A DNA stretch of 64,000 nt from Tubulanus polymorphus (Eukaryota; Nemertea; Palaeonemertea; Tubulaniformes; Tubulanidae), in the NCBI RefSeq assembly GCF_964204645.1, contig NC_134029.1, forward strand, positions 23,702,450 to 23,766,449, read 5' to 3'. The notes below the pieces were generated by a model that saw only the letters and a list, made by a program, of their open reading frames with translations, did no database searches and was not told the DNA's origin. Of this stretch, positions 30,448 to 50,187 are shown one piece after another. The translations under genes were made by a program, and so were the position numbers. How positions within the stretch are numbered: position 1 is the stretch's first letter; the number at the start of each line of letters is the position of its first letter.

Positions 30448-31020
30448 CTTATCGTGAAGCGAGTTAGTAAAAGCAAATCATTTAATTAAAACGTGACATC
30501 ATTACATTTACTATTTAATAGTACAAAAATTTTTGGATTTTGATAAGAAATTATACCCCTTTTTTTGGAGTATTCCACTCATACATGTACTGACATTTTA
30601 TCAACAACTTTAGATTGAATCTAGAACCCGATTTTACTCATGATTTTGATAGATATAAATTTCATGGTAAACGTAACATACATACGAACATAGATTGAAA
30701 ATAAATGTTCTGGTCTTTTTTGAATCTATACAATAATTTTCACTAACATCAGCACATATCAAATTGAAGTATGAATACATTACTTGTAAGTAATGATGGA
30801 TATATATTTGTAAAACATACATTCTAGTAAAGTTGAATAATGAAAAAATCTGGAATATTGAAAAAAAGAGTCTCCTTATTTAATATTAGCTGAATACATA
30901 AAACATCTACCAGACTATCTGAGCAAAAGCAAAAGATTTAACCCTAACACACCTGGATGCATGCATTGCTACAGAACTTTGAATCTAACATTTTACATCA
31001 GCTAACAACAAATTCACAGC

Positions 31021-31203
31021 TACAGTCAAACCTAGATGCAAGGCCCATATTGGTGCTTTACGATTTTGGTGGTATCAAGGGTATATATAGTAGTATATTG
31101 GGGGTTAATTTCGACTAGTTCCAAGGCAAAATACAGATGTTCCGTTCCTCAGAGAGAAACCTGGTGTTAGACGAGACCGTTGGTTCATCAGGGGTTGACT
31201 GTA
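31021..31203. mobile_element. MITE with TACAGTCAA termini
   Basis: The left end is TACAGTCAAACCTAGATG and the right end is GGGGTTGACTGTA, an inverted pair of about 12 bp. The ends match the elements at 16652-16782 and 47171-47343. It lies between the two alternative FCHSD 3' ends. Confidence 0.6.
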
Positions 31204-31910
31204 TATACTACACAGGTATCGAGATATCATGTTCCCCACCTGCCAGGGATAGTAACTGCCTGCAGTCATACATCGATCCACGGCAAATGAAGGAACATTT
31301 AAGATCAGTGCTGATGAATATTCGACAAAATCAATGAAAAATTAGTAGAATGGTTTTATACAAGTGTACACATGCTGGACGGAAAAACTACTCTAAGGCA
31401 TGTTTCGATTCAACGTTCAGGAGTATCAATTCTGGTACAAACTCTCTACCGGCCGCTTCTATCAGGTTTACAGATTATACTAGGTAGAGCGTATTCTGGT
31501 TGAAATAAATGCACCAGAAGAGAATTTTGGAATCGGTAGAGACCAATAAAAACTTACCTAAAGATTCTATGGTATTGGAATTATATTATTGCAGATATGA
31601 ATATTTCACTCATAGATTCTCCACAACCATTACGTTTTTTTTACATGACTAAGAGTATGGTTCTAAATTGAACGTGATAAAATATTTCTCTCTGATCGCT
31701 GGATGTAGGATCCAGTTCGACCGGTGTACAATACACATACCATATATGTGAATACTGTTCAAATATATAACAAATATGAAAAATATAAAGCCAATTTATG
31801 AAGCCAAAATATGAAGCCAATTTCGACTGGCATATAATAAACAAAATCTCGATATGGTTTTGTCTTCATTTCTTGGATATGAAAACTTTGGAATTGCAGG
31901 CAAGATGCGA

Positions 31911-34900
31911 TCATACACAAGTCTCGTAACTACTACCACCGCTTATACGCTGGATTTTCTCCGAGTCATCACGTGACCGCGATGGCGCCACTCGCGGTTT
32001 CGCTTCACCGGACGGTAAACTATATTTACGTAAAGTGTAAGAAGCAGAAACTGCTGCTGCCGGTGACGATAACGAGGTTTGTGGCATTGAACGTTTACGA
32101 GGTACAGTACAATACGACGATATACTGTTACTATTCACTGTATTCCTCGTCGCCGCTATTTTAACCGGTTTCGGCGCCAGCGCAGGTTTCGGTCCGGGAT
32201 TACTTTCTCTTCGCCGCGTTGAATCATAACCGGCTGAAACGTCACAGCTCACCGAACGCGTTTGAGATCGCAGTTTTTCGTGATCTTCGCCGATTACGCG
32301 AGATTTCTGTTGCAGTAAGTTTTCGATGATGTTAGATCGTTGTCTTAAGTTCGAACTACTAACAGTTTTAGGTTTGGATTTGATAACGGGTTTAGGTTTT
32401 AAAGACGGGGGCTCAATGGGATACCGCGAGGAGGGAGTCTCAGACCGGTGCTGGGTAGAATGAGAGATATGACTTCCGAAGCCTGAAATAAATCGGAAAC
32501 ATTCACCGAATAAGAACACTTACAAAATGTCAAAACGATTTGACTCATAAACCGAAAGTATTTGAAGTTTCAGCTGAGGTTTATAAGTCAAAATTGTAGA
32601 ACAATTGAACCCATAACTGGAAGTGCATACATCTATCTAATTCTAAGATAACAGGGAAGGTACGTATATATGTATATAAAACATTGACGAGTGGACAGAA
32701 ATTCATCGACAAAATGTACATGCACATATACACAATACTTATTTACAAATATCTCGACTTACCTACAAATGCAGATGACTTCTCTTCACTGGGAGTTGGC
32801 AAAGTCAGAGTGACTGGTGGAGGAGAACTGACATCAGGTGCCATGTCTGGTGGAGCGAAATCAGGAGGTTCAATCTCACCATCGGTTGTACTTTCATTCT
32901 ATACAGACACAACATACAGTTAGAATTCGACAGTAAAAGCAGCTCCCACAATTAATGAATCCTTGGCTCAGTTGTAAATGCCATTGGTTACTTTATATTT
33001 TCAATGAGGACAACAATTCAAACTTAACCGTTTTAGGCTTAAACTTTTTAGTGAAACTGGGCCCTTATGTATATCATTCTGACATTTTCGAGATTTATCT
33101 AAATCTTATCTTCACAGAAACAGTTCTCATTTCTGTTTCTGTGATGATGAGATTTAGATACACAGAAAGAGTAATATCATTTACTGTTTTATTACTGTAT
33201 CTCTATCGATAAGATTTAGATATATCTCAAAAGATATCATCATTTGTGGAATTGTTCATTTACGTCTGAATTATCAACTATGAAACATGTACAATAGTAC
33301 AAGGTTCTTTATAAAACTTACGACTCCATCAATGCCGTCTAATTCTTCAACCATCAATGAAGCGAATACTCCAATTTTCCCATTCACTTCTCCTTCCCAC
33401 CATCCATCATCGACACCATTAACATCGTGACGAATGATACGTATTAATTGTCCTTCTTGGAATGATAACTCTCCCGGTTCAGTTGCTTCGTAATCGTACA
33501 ACGCTCTGCCCCAACAACCTTCTATAATCAATATACACATTCATCATCAGTGTAATTACAATCATAACTACACATACACTAATACACTAATACTATATCA
33601 ATAATCTCAAAATCAGACACATCTTTTTACTTAAGCTTATTCTTCAGTCTTTTATGCCCCATATCATCCCCATATTAAACTTTTAAAGTTTTATCACTTA
33701 TTGATTTGTAAGCTAAAGAGCATATCTTATACGGAATTATGGTATAAATAAAGTTAATATCTACCGCTGGTTTGTTGTGGTTGAATAGCTTCCTGTACTT
33801 CATAATCCGCCGATGTGTAAGCAGACGCCGGTGCTGATATATCTTGCGACGTGAAACCACCGTTATCAGCGGATACTTGGTCCACCCATCCCTGCGTATC
33901 CGTCTGCTGTTGATTCCACGCTGTATCCGTGACGGTCGATTGTTGATTCTCGGTATTCTCCTCATCCGCCCAAATATCTCCGGGAGGTTCGTCGTAATAA
34001 GGAAGCGACGAGCTCGGCGCAGGTTGAGACGTTTCAGCTGTTGTTTCTGCGTTGTATCCATATTGACTGGGGTTGTATTCGACCTGCCCTGTGTTGTAGT
34101 CGACTTGCCCGGTGTAATCACCCGTCGTTGCAGTACTATCATCATAGTATTGAATATAATTCTCTGGAATGAAGCCTTCTTCCCCATTAGCATTACGTGC
34201 CTGAAAATATATAACAACAGAATAATTGCTGAAATTCCCGATCCACATTATGTTTATCTTAGTGCAATGACTTATACAATACCTTTAACCAGCCATCACC
34301 GAGTCCAGTTCCGATAACAATAACAGGCTCGTGTACAGTCATACTCAGTTCATCGGGATTACTTGCCTAGAAACAAAATATCAAAATTAGCAACTGAGTC
34401 GAGTCTTGCCCGAACTGTCATACCGGATCCAGTTCCGCAGTTGTGAGTTACAATTAACTGTGAGATTAAATTAGTTCATTTTCGATGTAAATCAAATCTG
34501 TTGAGTTTTGTTTCAATAAATGTGGGAGTTCAACTTACAGGGAAGTCATATAAAGCATAAGCTTGAGCCGAGTATTGATCTGTTGTTGCCGCGTTTATTT
34601 CAGTTGGTGGATTTATAACCTCGAATGTATCGTCGTTAAACTCATTATCATCGTACATATAATCATCATGATTCTGATTATAACTGGCACCGTTCGTCTC
34701 TTCACTGTGACTGTGCTGTAAACAACAAACACAATCAGTCATTCATCGCGTAATTGCATCTGTTCGCGTGATTTACTGAAATGTTTAACAGTTTGAAGCG
34801 CGGAAGAAGAGTATACTTACAGAACTGGATGTACGCAGAGACGCTTGGTCGCTGATACTCGTGCGACTCGTATCATCTTCGATATCAATCGGTGATAAAG

Positions 34901-37900
34901 TGTCCATATTCGCTTTGTTTAACCATTCATCGACGTCAACTGAAAAACAAGATTCTTGAATGAAATATCGCGCTCCGCTCGCTCAGCAGAGTGTAAGTGA
35001 AACTCAATTCCTAGTAATCGCTTACTTCCTGCTTGCTTGATGAGTTCTAATCTTGCTTCTGCCTTCATTTTTGCAGTCTGAAATACACAGATTATTCTAT
35101 AAATCCTTCAGAATCCTTAAGGCACTTTCTTTCATCTATACAACAACCCACCTCTGATTTCCTTATTGCTTCTTTTAATTCGTCCAGTTTTTGTTCGGTA
35201 TTTTCGACGGCTGCTTTTTCCTCGGTCGATTCAGTAAATACCTTTCAAAAACATAGAAATGATTTTCTATCAAAACATTCAATTGAGACTACCGTACAGT
35301 CGCAGTCTATGTACTGGCAGTGTAAGACCCTTTCAGGTAGTGTTTTAATCTGTCTTCAGATTTACCGGCTATTTGAAACTTATATGAAATCATTTCAAAT
35401 AAATCTGAAGATGGGTAGAAGAATTCCACCCGAAATGCCAGTGTACATTTCTCGTGAAACCTAATGGGTCTTTTATATAGACTGTGTTCCGGTTTGGGGC
35501 AGTATTTCAATTATTGATAAACCAGTACCTCTTTCTCAGCTGTACTCTGAGTCAGTAATGTTCGTATAGCTTTAGAATGTTCCTTTATTGCTTTCGTTTC
35601 TTTGACGACTTTCGACGCCCATTTTTTAGCTTCGTTATCGAGATTGTGCTGATCGCTCTTCGGATCGCTCACCAATTGACGTACCTTTCAACGGTAGAAA
35701 ATGATCAGAATCGAAAATATCGAAATAAACAACGATCTTAAGAAAATAACTTACGGCATCGTTATCCATAGCTTCGAAATGGAATTGTAAAGTTTCCGAG
35801 AAGACCGGATTATGGTGCAGGAAACATTGTAGGTTATAATTTCGACTGATGAGGGCTGCGTCGCACAACGACCGACTGAACGACTCTTGAGTTATTCCGC
35901 AACATTCTAATTCCGTTTTCGATAACGTGATGAACGCTTCTTGAACTTTCTCATACATATCGACGTCGAGTTGCTGAAATAGGAATTTGTAATTTCGTAC
36001 AGAATGCGTACATTATCGCTCCAGTTTCATTATTAATCGAGAATATGAAACCGACCTGCATGAGGTCGGGTAAATCAGTTTGAAAGAATCGGACATGTTG
36101 AGCGTTACAGGCCACCATATTCATCAAATATTCATTCCTCGCGGCGTTGGATTTAGTTTCTGACAGTTCTTTTTTCGTGGTTAACTATGAAAGAAAAATA
36201 ATCGAATTTCAGTTAAGAATAAATGATAAAATTCTTGTTACATTTATTTCATATTTACCTTTGCACTGTTTTTCTGTAGAGTGGCCATCGATGAAAATAT
36301 ACCAACAGATTTCCTCTTCAGTCTGAAATCATGAAATAGGTAGTAGGCTGAAAACTCTTCTTGTATGTTTCTAATAATACAGAGACTAACTCAGGTGCAT
36401 CTCCTGCTAAAATACTTTTGGTTTGTATAAAAAACCTGGACCTTTAAGCTTTAGAGTTTTCATACAAGTAGAACTGTCAACCCAAAATACCACAACCTGC
36501 TTTGCATTTAGGATTTCGGCATTATGGAAAGTATGGCAGTATATCAGGGGTTTCATTTTTACATTTTAAAATAAAGTTTTTCCAATCTGTCCTGATGTAA
36601 AGCGGGGTGATAGTGTTATGTATATATCAGCCCCCCTCCCCTCTGCTTACTTGGCCTCTGCTTCAGCTGATTTCACGCGAGCGTCGTGCGCGACGTGTTC
36701 GTCTTCGTTGTATAATTTTTGAGCTTTGATCATTTCGCGGCCGGTTTGATGAAGTTCTGCTTGTATCACTCCGAGTTGTTCAAATACCTGAACAAACAAA
36801 TCAATCGGTGAAACAAAGGAGCTAAATTCATCAGCTTTGCGTTGAAAATAATCATTGATATCTACACCGCACCTTTTTTCCAACTTGTAGTTTATTCTGT
36901 CGAACGATTTTGACCGGTTCAGAAACCTGGTGCATGTAAGTTTCGCTGGCTTGTAAACGTTCTTTCGCAATATTTTCACTCACTTCTAGTATCGATTTCC
37001 AAACGGTCGTCATCGTTCTATATAAATACGTTAATTCATCAATTTAAACAAGGAATCTAAGAATGAACACATGCCGAAATCTCATTCATGTTCGAATAGT
37101 ATACAATATGTAAAAGGTCTAAATAAGAATACACAACTATAGTTCAAATATGTAAGATAAAATATAAGATCTCACAGTAATAAAATGTTTCCTCGAGCTT
37201 ATGCTTTATTCGACATTTTGACTAAATCTTTATAGCCATCTTCAGGAATAATCCTAGCAATTCTTTCAATATTCCTGCAAATGACTATCTGAATATAGTT
37301 GAAACGTTGAATAAACACTAGCACGAGGAAACATTTCTCTTTTTTATTCTTAGTGTGGGATTTTAGATTATCTTCACAATGCGGACAGTGTTTCATCAAT
37401 GTCTATGTAAGCCTTAGAAAAAGCGTAGAAGCTAAATTTATTTGTTACAAGCAAATGTAATAAAGAAAATGAAATACACATTACATTAATAGGCAGTATA
37501 TAAGTATAAAAGGTTAGAATGAATAGATTTAATGCAGATGTTAAGAATTTGGTCTAATGTTAAAATCAAATCCATAGTTCAGTAAACTTGGCGTAACAGT
37601 AACAACAAGACAAGCATTATCAAAAGAAAATGTACAAGTAAAGATATATTTTAGAACAACCGTCAGCAACTCACCTGCCAGACCTTGATTAGAATGAAAC
37701 ATATAAATTCACATGAATAAACAGATATGCGAGGTAGGATTAAATATCCCTTCCCTGTTTTGCGCGACCAATTCATTTAAGGGCGATGATTAACAAACTT
37801 CCGATCACACCGTGAACTGATACTTACTTGCTATCTCGACTCTCTTCCGGTGGTAAATCTTGGACCGTGTAAAAGTCCTTTTTCGACAAATATCCACTCG

Positions 37901-39119
37901 ATAATTTCAGTAATGCCTGAAATATTGAACGGACATAAAATTAGTTAACGGACCAGTCAAATAGATGCAGATGCGGATAATGAGAAGGGATTTCATTTAT
38001 TATTGGATGAATGAAAAAATACATGAACAGGTATTTGTTTATAACAGCTAGGCGGCCCAGACTTTGGTTGATGAATAAACACTGATCTTATCTGTGTCAA
38101 CTGTAGATAGATAAAAAAATCCCACAATAAAATTTTTATCTGATAAAATTTATCAATATGAAACCACAATGTTTCGACTGTTGACTAAGGTTCATCATTA
38201 GGGGGAATCATTGCACCTGATGATGGCTGTTAGTTTTTCTCAATTTCTGGAGATTTCATAAATATTTTGCCTTAAAAGATCCCCCCTCCCCCAAGAATCA
38301 AATTTAAAAAAAAATCAAGACTATTTAAGGACATTGGAGCAATTTCAAAAATTCAGAAATGCTCGTTTAACTTTGGTGCTCTGCAGATACAGCGCGAAGC
38401 ATGTCAAATGATTCAGCTTGTATTAATCCTGAACCCTTTTAAAAAATGATATATGATTTGTAAAGATGCAGCACTCGATGATTGAAATACCTGAGCGTAT
38501 TCCTTTTCAATCTGCGCTCGTTGTTTCGAGAAATTTCTGATATCCTCCAGTAAATCTGCATCGTGTTGATGTTTATGCTGTAATTTACTCAATTGTTCGG
38601 AATGTGTATTTTTTAAAGCCGATGCTGGCTTTACCTGAAATAAACATTCAGTCTCCTTATATCATACACACAGGTATTAAACTATCAATGATGGACAGGA
38701 TTATACCTAATACAGAGGCTTATCGTATCTCAGAGTTGTTCAGGTTTTGTAAAAACGATAATCTGTTAAATCCATAATACTATATACTCTGGATTTAATA
38801 CATAATTTTTTTTTGCAGCACTAACAACTATAGATACAAGCCCCGGCGCGCGTGTCCATACAAACTATGTCTAATGTAAAGTCCTGTCACCAGGAATTAT
38901 TTACTGATATTCCCCCCTATTTTCGAAATATTAAAGATTTCGATAAATTTTCTGCCTAATCTGGGAAATATTTTGGAAATTAATTTTACACTGGTTGCAA
39001 TTCTGAATTCTGGGATGTAGGTAGGCCTAGAGGGACGTGCTTTTTGCCTTTATAAGCCAACATACACAATGATAGAGAATATATTTGCACTGTTACCCTA
39101 CCTTTATAGATGATTGCAT
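31911..39119 (-). CDS. FCHSD2: F-BAR and double SH3 domain protein (FCHSD/Nervous wreck)
   Basis: FCHSD/Nwk proteins bind curved membrane by an F-BAR domain and recruit WASP-Arp2/3 actin machinery in endocytosis. Eighteen exons join in phase, giving 987 residues: 39102-39119, 38491-38634, 37828-37916, 36873-37017, 36651-36787, 36259-36322, 36056-36184, 35755-35973, 35529-35684, 35152-35241, 35026-35077, 34821-34939, 34539-34715, 34283-34366, 33765-34200, 33322-33518, 32763-32898 and 31911-32482. The F-BAR start [17 protein letters not shown] through KEYAQALLKL is diagnostic. Coiled-coil helices run to about residue 430. SH3-1 is about 503-561 (AYALYDFP ... GDGWLKARN ... [11 protein letters not shown]). 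SH3-2 is about 690-748 ([16 protein letters not shown] ... DDGWWEGE). The tail is proline/serine-rich and basic, ending ETCV, a class I PDZ ligand. The second SH3 linker is unusually long and rich in Tyr/Gln/Thr. The gene is divergent from the Sfmbt-like gene. Confidence 0.93.
32938..33066. mobile_element. MITE, CCCAGTTTCA family copy
   Basis: This lies in the FCHSD intron between exons 16 and 17. The right half (GGACAACAATTCAAAC, then CCGTTTTAGGC, then AGTGAAACTGGGCCCT) is nearly identical to 13216-13350. The left end is decayed. Confidence 0.75.
37171..37375. mobile_element. Long palindromic repeat with hammerhead-like core (copy B)
   Basis: This lies in the FCHSD intron between exons 3 and 4. 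Outer arms include AAATGTTTCCTCGAGCT and its inverted match AGCACGAGGAAACATTT. On the minus strand the sequence holds CTGAAGA, a GGCTAT...TAGTC hairpin and then CAAAATGTCGAAT. On the plus strand it holds GACTAT...ATAGTT, then GAAACGTTGAAT. The right arm shares TAGTGTGGGATTTT with copy A. Confidence 0.7.
38105..38240. mobile_element. Related palindromic repeat fragment (copy C)
   Basis: This lies in the FCHSD intron between exons 2 and 3. It contains AAATCCCACAATAAAA, which resembles the inverted outer arm of copies A and B. It also has AATGTTTCGACTGTTGAC, whose reverse complement carries GTCGAAACATT next to TAATGATGA. It is incomplete and decayed. Confidence 0.45.
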
Positions 39120-40090
39120 TTTTTCCTTATTTCAATGTTGATGAACGAGGTAAACAGTAAGAATTTTAACTCTGAAGAAGCTGCAAATCTAAATTGGAAA
39201 GTCAGAATGTTTGTTAATCAGTCCCGACTTTTCTAGGATTAATTACTGATTCGATGTAATCATTGCTTCGTAGGCAATCAGAATCCACGTCGCGTCTTCG
39301 AGGTCAATAAGCCCGAGGAGGGCTTACCTTCCTGAATTTTGAGATATTTTCGTTTTTAGGCAGAATTTCGATAATTCTTCATGCCTCTATTCGAGTTTAC
39401 TTCACTAAAAAATCACTTCCGCGTATCTGTCAAAGGTCCGATACAAAATCGCAAACACGAAACGACGCAATCTTTAAAACTCATTAATTTTCAAAAATAC
39501 TCTCAGTATTGAATTTCTGAAATCTAAATACGTAAAAACATACATAAATAATGGGCTAGAGCTGTGATAGATAAAAAATATCGAGTTGAGTCTACCGTTC
39601 GTCCGTTTTCATTTTATAAAGTCCAAAACCGCGTTTTCATCTACATCCATATCCGTGTTTTAACTCGACGCCCCGGAATCTACCGCGCCCGTTTGCCGCA
39701 TTTACTTCAGTAGTTTACGAAAAATAACAACAAAAACAGAAAACGGTAAAAAAGATGCTTCAATAACTCGATTTCTAATCTAAAAATCCCCTTGATAAAT
39801 GTTGTTTGTAATGAGTTAAAACGAGTATTTAGGTTTGAATATATTCCTCTCCTAAAAGAATGAGGTTTTTGACTGAAAAAAGGGGAAAAATCGTCGTTTA
39901 TTTTACTTCCGGGTCAACTCACAGTCAATATTTATTTTGTCTGGAATCAGTTTCTTCTGACGTATTACGCTTGCCACATATTTCTTCTTGAATGGATTCA
40001 TTTCGTATAATATTTTAGGATGATTGGCAGTGAAATTTTAGATCTACCTGTAGCTTCAGTATTTTAAAAGTGCCTTTGTTACCAGAAAAT
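39120..40090. promoter_or_regulatory. Bidirectional promoter region, FCHSD / Sfmbt-like
   Basis: The 971 bp between the two divergent start codons is rich in TTTCG/CGAAA steps. A consensus ETS site ACTTCCGG lies at 39905-39912 and another CACTTCCGCG near 39414. No TATA box is evident. The role is inferred from gene geometry. Confidence 0.55.
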
Positions 40091-47062
<6,972 letters not shown>

Positions 47063-47170
47063 AATCATCGACGACGTCTGCTTACAATCAGCTCGTGTCT
47101 CGGCTAATTCTGTAAATATAAATTGTCTCCCTTGAAATCAATTATGAAGCCTTTATTCATACACTGTACG

Positions 47171-47343
47171 CGGTCAAACTCGGTTAAGTCGTCATCTGGA
47201 AAGTTGCCACATTGCTGAAGTCATCTCTATTTTTGAGGCCCAATTGTATTTTCAATTTAATCTACTAAGTTTAAATCATCGTTTGTATTGGCCATCGACA
47301 ATAATGATCGTCCCTACTAGGAAGACTTAACCGTATTTGACTG
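47171..47343. mobile_element. MITE with CGGTCAAACTCGGTTAAGTC termini
   Basis: This lies about 110 bp past the Sfmbt-like stop, probably in the 3' UTR. The left end CGGTCAAACTCGGTTAAGTC pairs with GACTTAACCGTATTTGACTG on the right. It belongs to the family at 16652 and 31021. Confidence 0.75.
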
Positions 47344-50187
47344 TGTTTGTATAAGATAGACCCGAGCTTACTCGCGGTTAAAGCTTGGACCGTAAATATT
47401 GCACTGAGGTGACCTTATAACGACTTTAGATTCAGGGAAATTTAAAGAGTTTTAAAATTCACCACCGAGTAAGAATAGGTCCAGGGTCAGTTGCTCAAAA
47501 GTTAGTTAGAGTTCAGTTCTGGACAATACCATTTCAATTGTCTCGATCCCGTTCCAGCTGTTAACTTTAAACAAACTTTCGAGCGTCTAACTCCTCTATT
47601 TTACTGGCTGCCTGAAAATAAAGTTGGAAATTGTAGATTCAAAAATGAAATTCTTCGATAATGGTTCTAATGGTTCTACTGTGCCAAAACGTAATTCATA
47701 ATATGTACATATAATGCATGAAACAAATAATATTGAAACCATTCATAATTCGATATTAGAATACCTGGTATAGTTTCAACTGATGATGATAAACAGTATT
47801 TATTCCTGAGGAGACTGAAATCATAACTCACTCCATCCTCATCCCGCGGGTGATTATGTAATGAGGCATTTTCGTATTTATTTGATTTCTTTGACGTTTT
47901 GTTAAATTATGTTGATTATTGTTGTAAATGACGTGTAAAATAGTTTCTATTAAATGGTCAGGTTCATCGTATTATTCATTCTTCAAAATCGTTACTACGT
48001 TTAGTGTTACCGTCGCCCGTTGTTCGCTGGTTATTTTTGTATTGCATTTATATTTCAAACACTTGAATATTAGTTTAGTTTGTGTATAAGAATCCGATAG
48101 AATTTCCATTTTGAATCGATAAGACTTCGTTCAATTGATAACTACTAGTTGCGGGCTACGTATGGCAGGTGTAAACTCATTTACCCAGCTAGTATCGGTA
48201 AAAATTCTTATCGATTCTCAAATCCTGCTGGTCGACAGTCCGGCGTGGCTACATCAAAGTATGTACTACAGACGTTATTGATTTACCATACTAACAAATC
48301 TTTTGGTGAGCGAAGGATACGGCAGGTACCTATTAAACTGACATCTGATGGCATTCATCAGAATTGTGCTTGGCAAATAATATCTGTAGTCCCTATTGTA
48401 CGTAAGCTATTTCTTTCCAGCTCGTAGACATATCATAACTTTGCTCTGTACTATGGAATCTAGGGCGTTTTATCGATTAAAGATTAGAAAAAAATTATTT
48501 CGCTCTAGTAAAACTGAAGGCAACACTTTTAGATCTGGGATAGAGCTATATGTATATTTTGTACTAGTGTAAATGTATTTATATTGTAAATATTTAAAGA
48601 CAAAATAATCGCTGTTAAAATGATGAATAAAGTTCTTTGAGAGTAAAACTGTTAAATTGAATTGTTGTCTTGTTGTTGTGGTTGACGTTAAGAGGACTCA
48701 CGATGTTGTTGGTACTGGTGTATTTGTGTGAGGTTTCTGGAACATGAAATCCGGTACATCTCGAACACAACTTTCCTTTTTATATCTGTTTAATCAGAGA
48801 GATTTGTAAAAACGTTCATACATTTTGATAAAATCTGGTGTATATTTTGTTTGCTTCTCAGAATGTCACCCGTATGTGAAGACATCGACGGACAAAGACG
48901 GAAATCAACCAGAGGATTTAGATTGAACGGTTATGCGAAAGACGCTACAGTGCGTTACAATGGCCATAGAAAAATGGCATAGTAAATGGAAGCCAAAATG
49001 GCGTATGTTTGACGCCATATCGACGACGGTTTTAACACAATGGTAGTTTTAGGGCCTTTCTCTTCTGGAAGACGGTATAATCTTCGGCTGACGTCACGGA
49101 ACGATTGGTGGAAACTTCTAAAGGCGGCAATCGAAAGAGGGAATTGTTGATAATTCCTCTCCCGGGGCCTTACACGACAAATCTCCGAAACTTGTAAAAT
49201 CACCATATTTTGAATATAAGTCCCAAAATCACGAGCATCCAAATCTTTTCGGTCTTTCTCTATAAACCACTACCAAGGAATTTAGAGAATGATAGAAAAT
49301 TCAGATATTTGTAAAATATCTGACTCATTGCGAAGTTTTACCTCAGTGGAATAGCGCACGTGTCTCTAACTGACGGTCAAACAAACTATGAGGTCACGCA
49401 CTGGAGCTCACCCTGACCTCATATTCGGAGCCAATCGAAAGACCTCATCGTTTCTTTGGTATTTTGGGCAATGAAAGCAGATTTATTCACTGACGAGTTT
49501 TTAAAAGACAATTTTTTAAAAAGTTCCTTATATATATTCATATCATTTATTTGTTTTTATTCATTCAAATAACCAGGCACCAGTCATAATATTATTATTG
49601 GACAGACATAGCGAGCCTATTTTTCACATCAGATTTCCACCACAAATTATTGAAACTAAATGATTTCCATGTACGCGCACTTCACAAGCTACATCTGGAG
49701 ATTACGTACTTTTCTCGTGGTCACAAATACTCAATAGAGAAAGTTGATTTATACTAATACATTATAAACAACACAATTTATTGCACAATGTCTGAATTAT
49801 GGAACATTTCACGAAACAGAATATCTGATATTTTTAACTTCATAGATCTGGAGAGAATCATTTTACGAGCACTCATAAAACAAAATTAATTACACATAAA
49901 CTACAAAATCCTTGATATTAGAATATTCTACCAAAAGATGTCTATTGCACAATAATGAAGATTTATGATTGCCTATCTAAAATACACTGAACAAGAGATA
50001 TAAATTGAACCGCAGTAGATTAATTTTTGCCGATTTCCGGTGAAGCAACAAACAAACATTCGACTAAACAGAAGGAAATATCATAAATGATAGAACCTAA
50101 ATCGTTGTAACCTTTTTAATGTATAACCATCATTTAGATGGACGACCACATTTGAAATGAATAAACAGACAACTATTATGTATTATA
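47344..50187. other. 3' flank and intergenic interval
   Basis: No supported gene. The left part is probably Sfmbt-like 3' UTR, as AATAAA at 48626-48631 is followed by a GT-rich stretch. A degenerate copy of the CAGGG-GTTGCTCAAA repeat end is at about 47490. The 95-codon open frame at 48955-49242 on the minus strand has no recognisable features. A TGACGTCACGGAA motif lies near 49089. Confidence 0.45.

Noticed and set aside
33675-34317. Arg-rich frames of 157 and 180 codons overlapping FCHSD exon 15
   Set aside because: They are shadows of the real FCHSD frame, whose splice sites and SH3 homology fix the correct frame.
48955-49242. 95-codon minus-strand frame
   Set aside because: No recognisable motif and no splice evidence. 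The neighbouring repeat-like DNA makes chance or a decayed repeat more likely.
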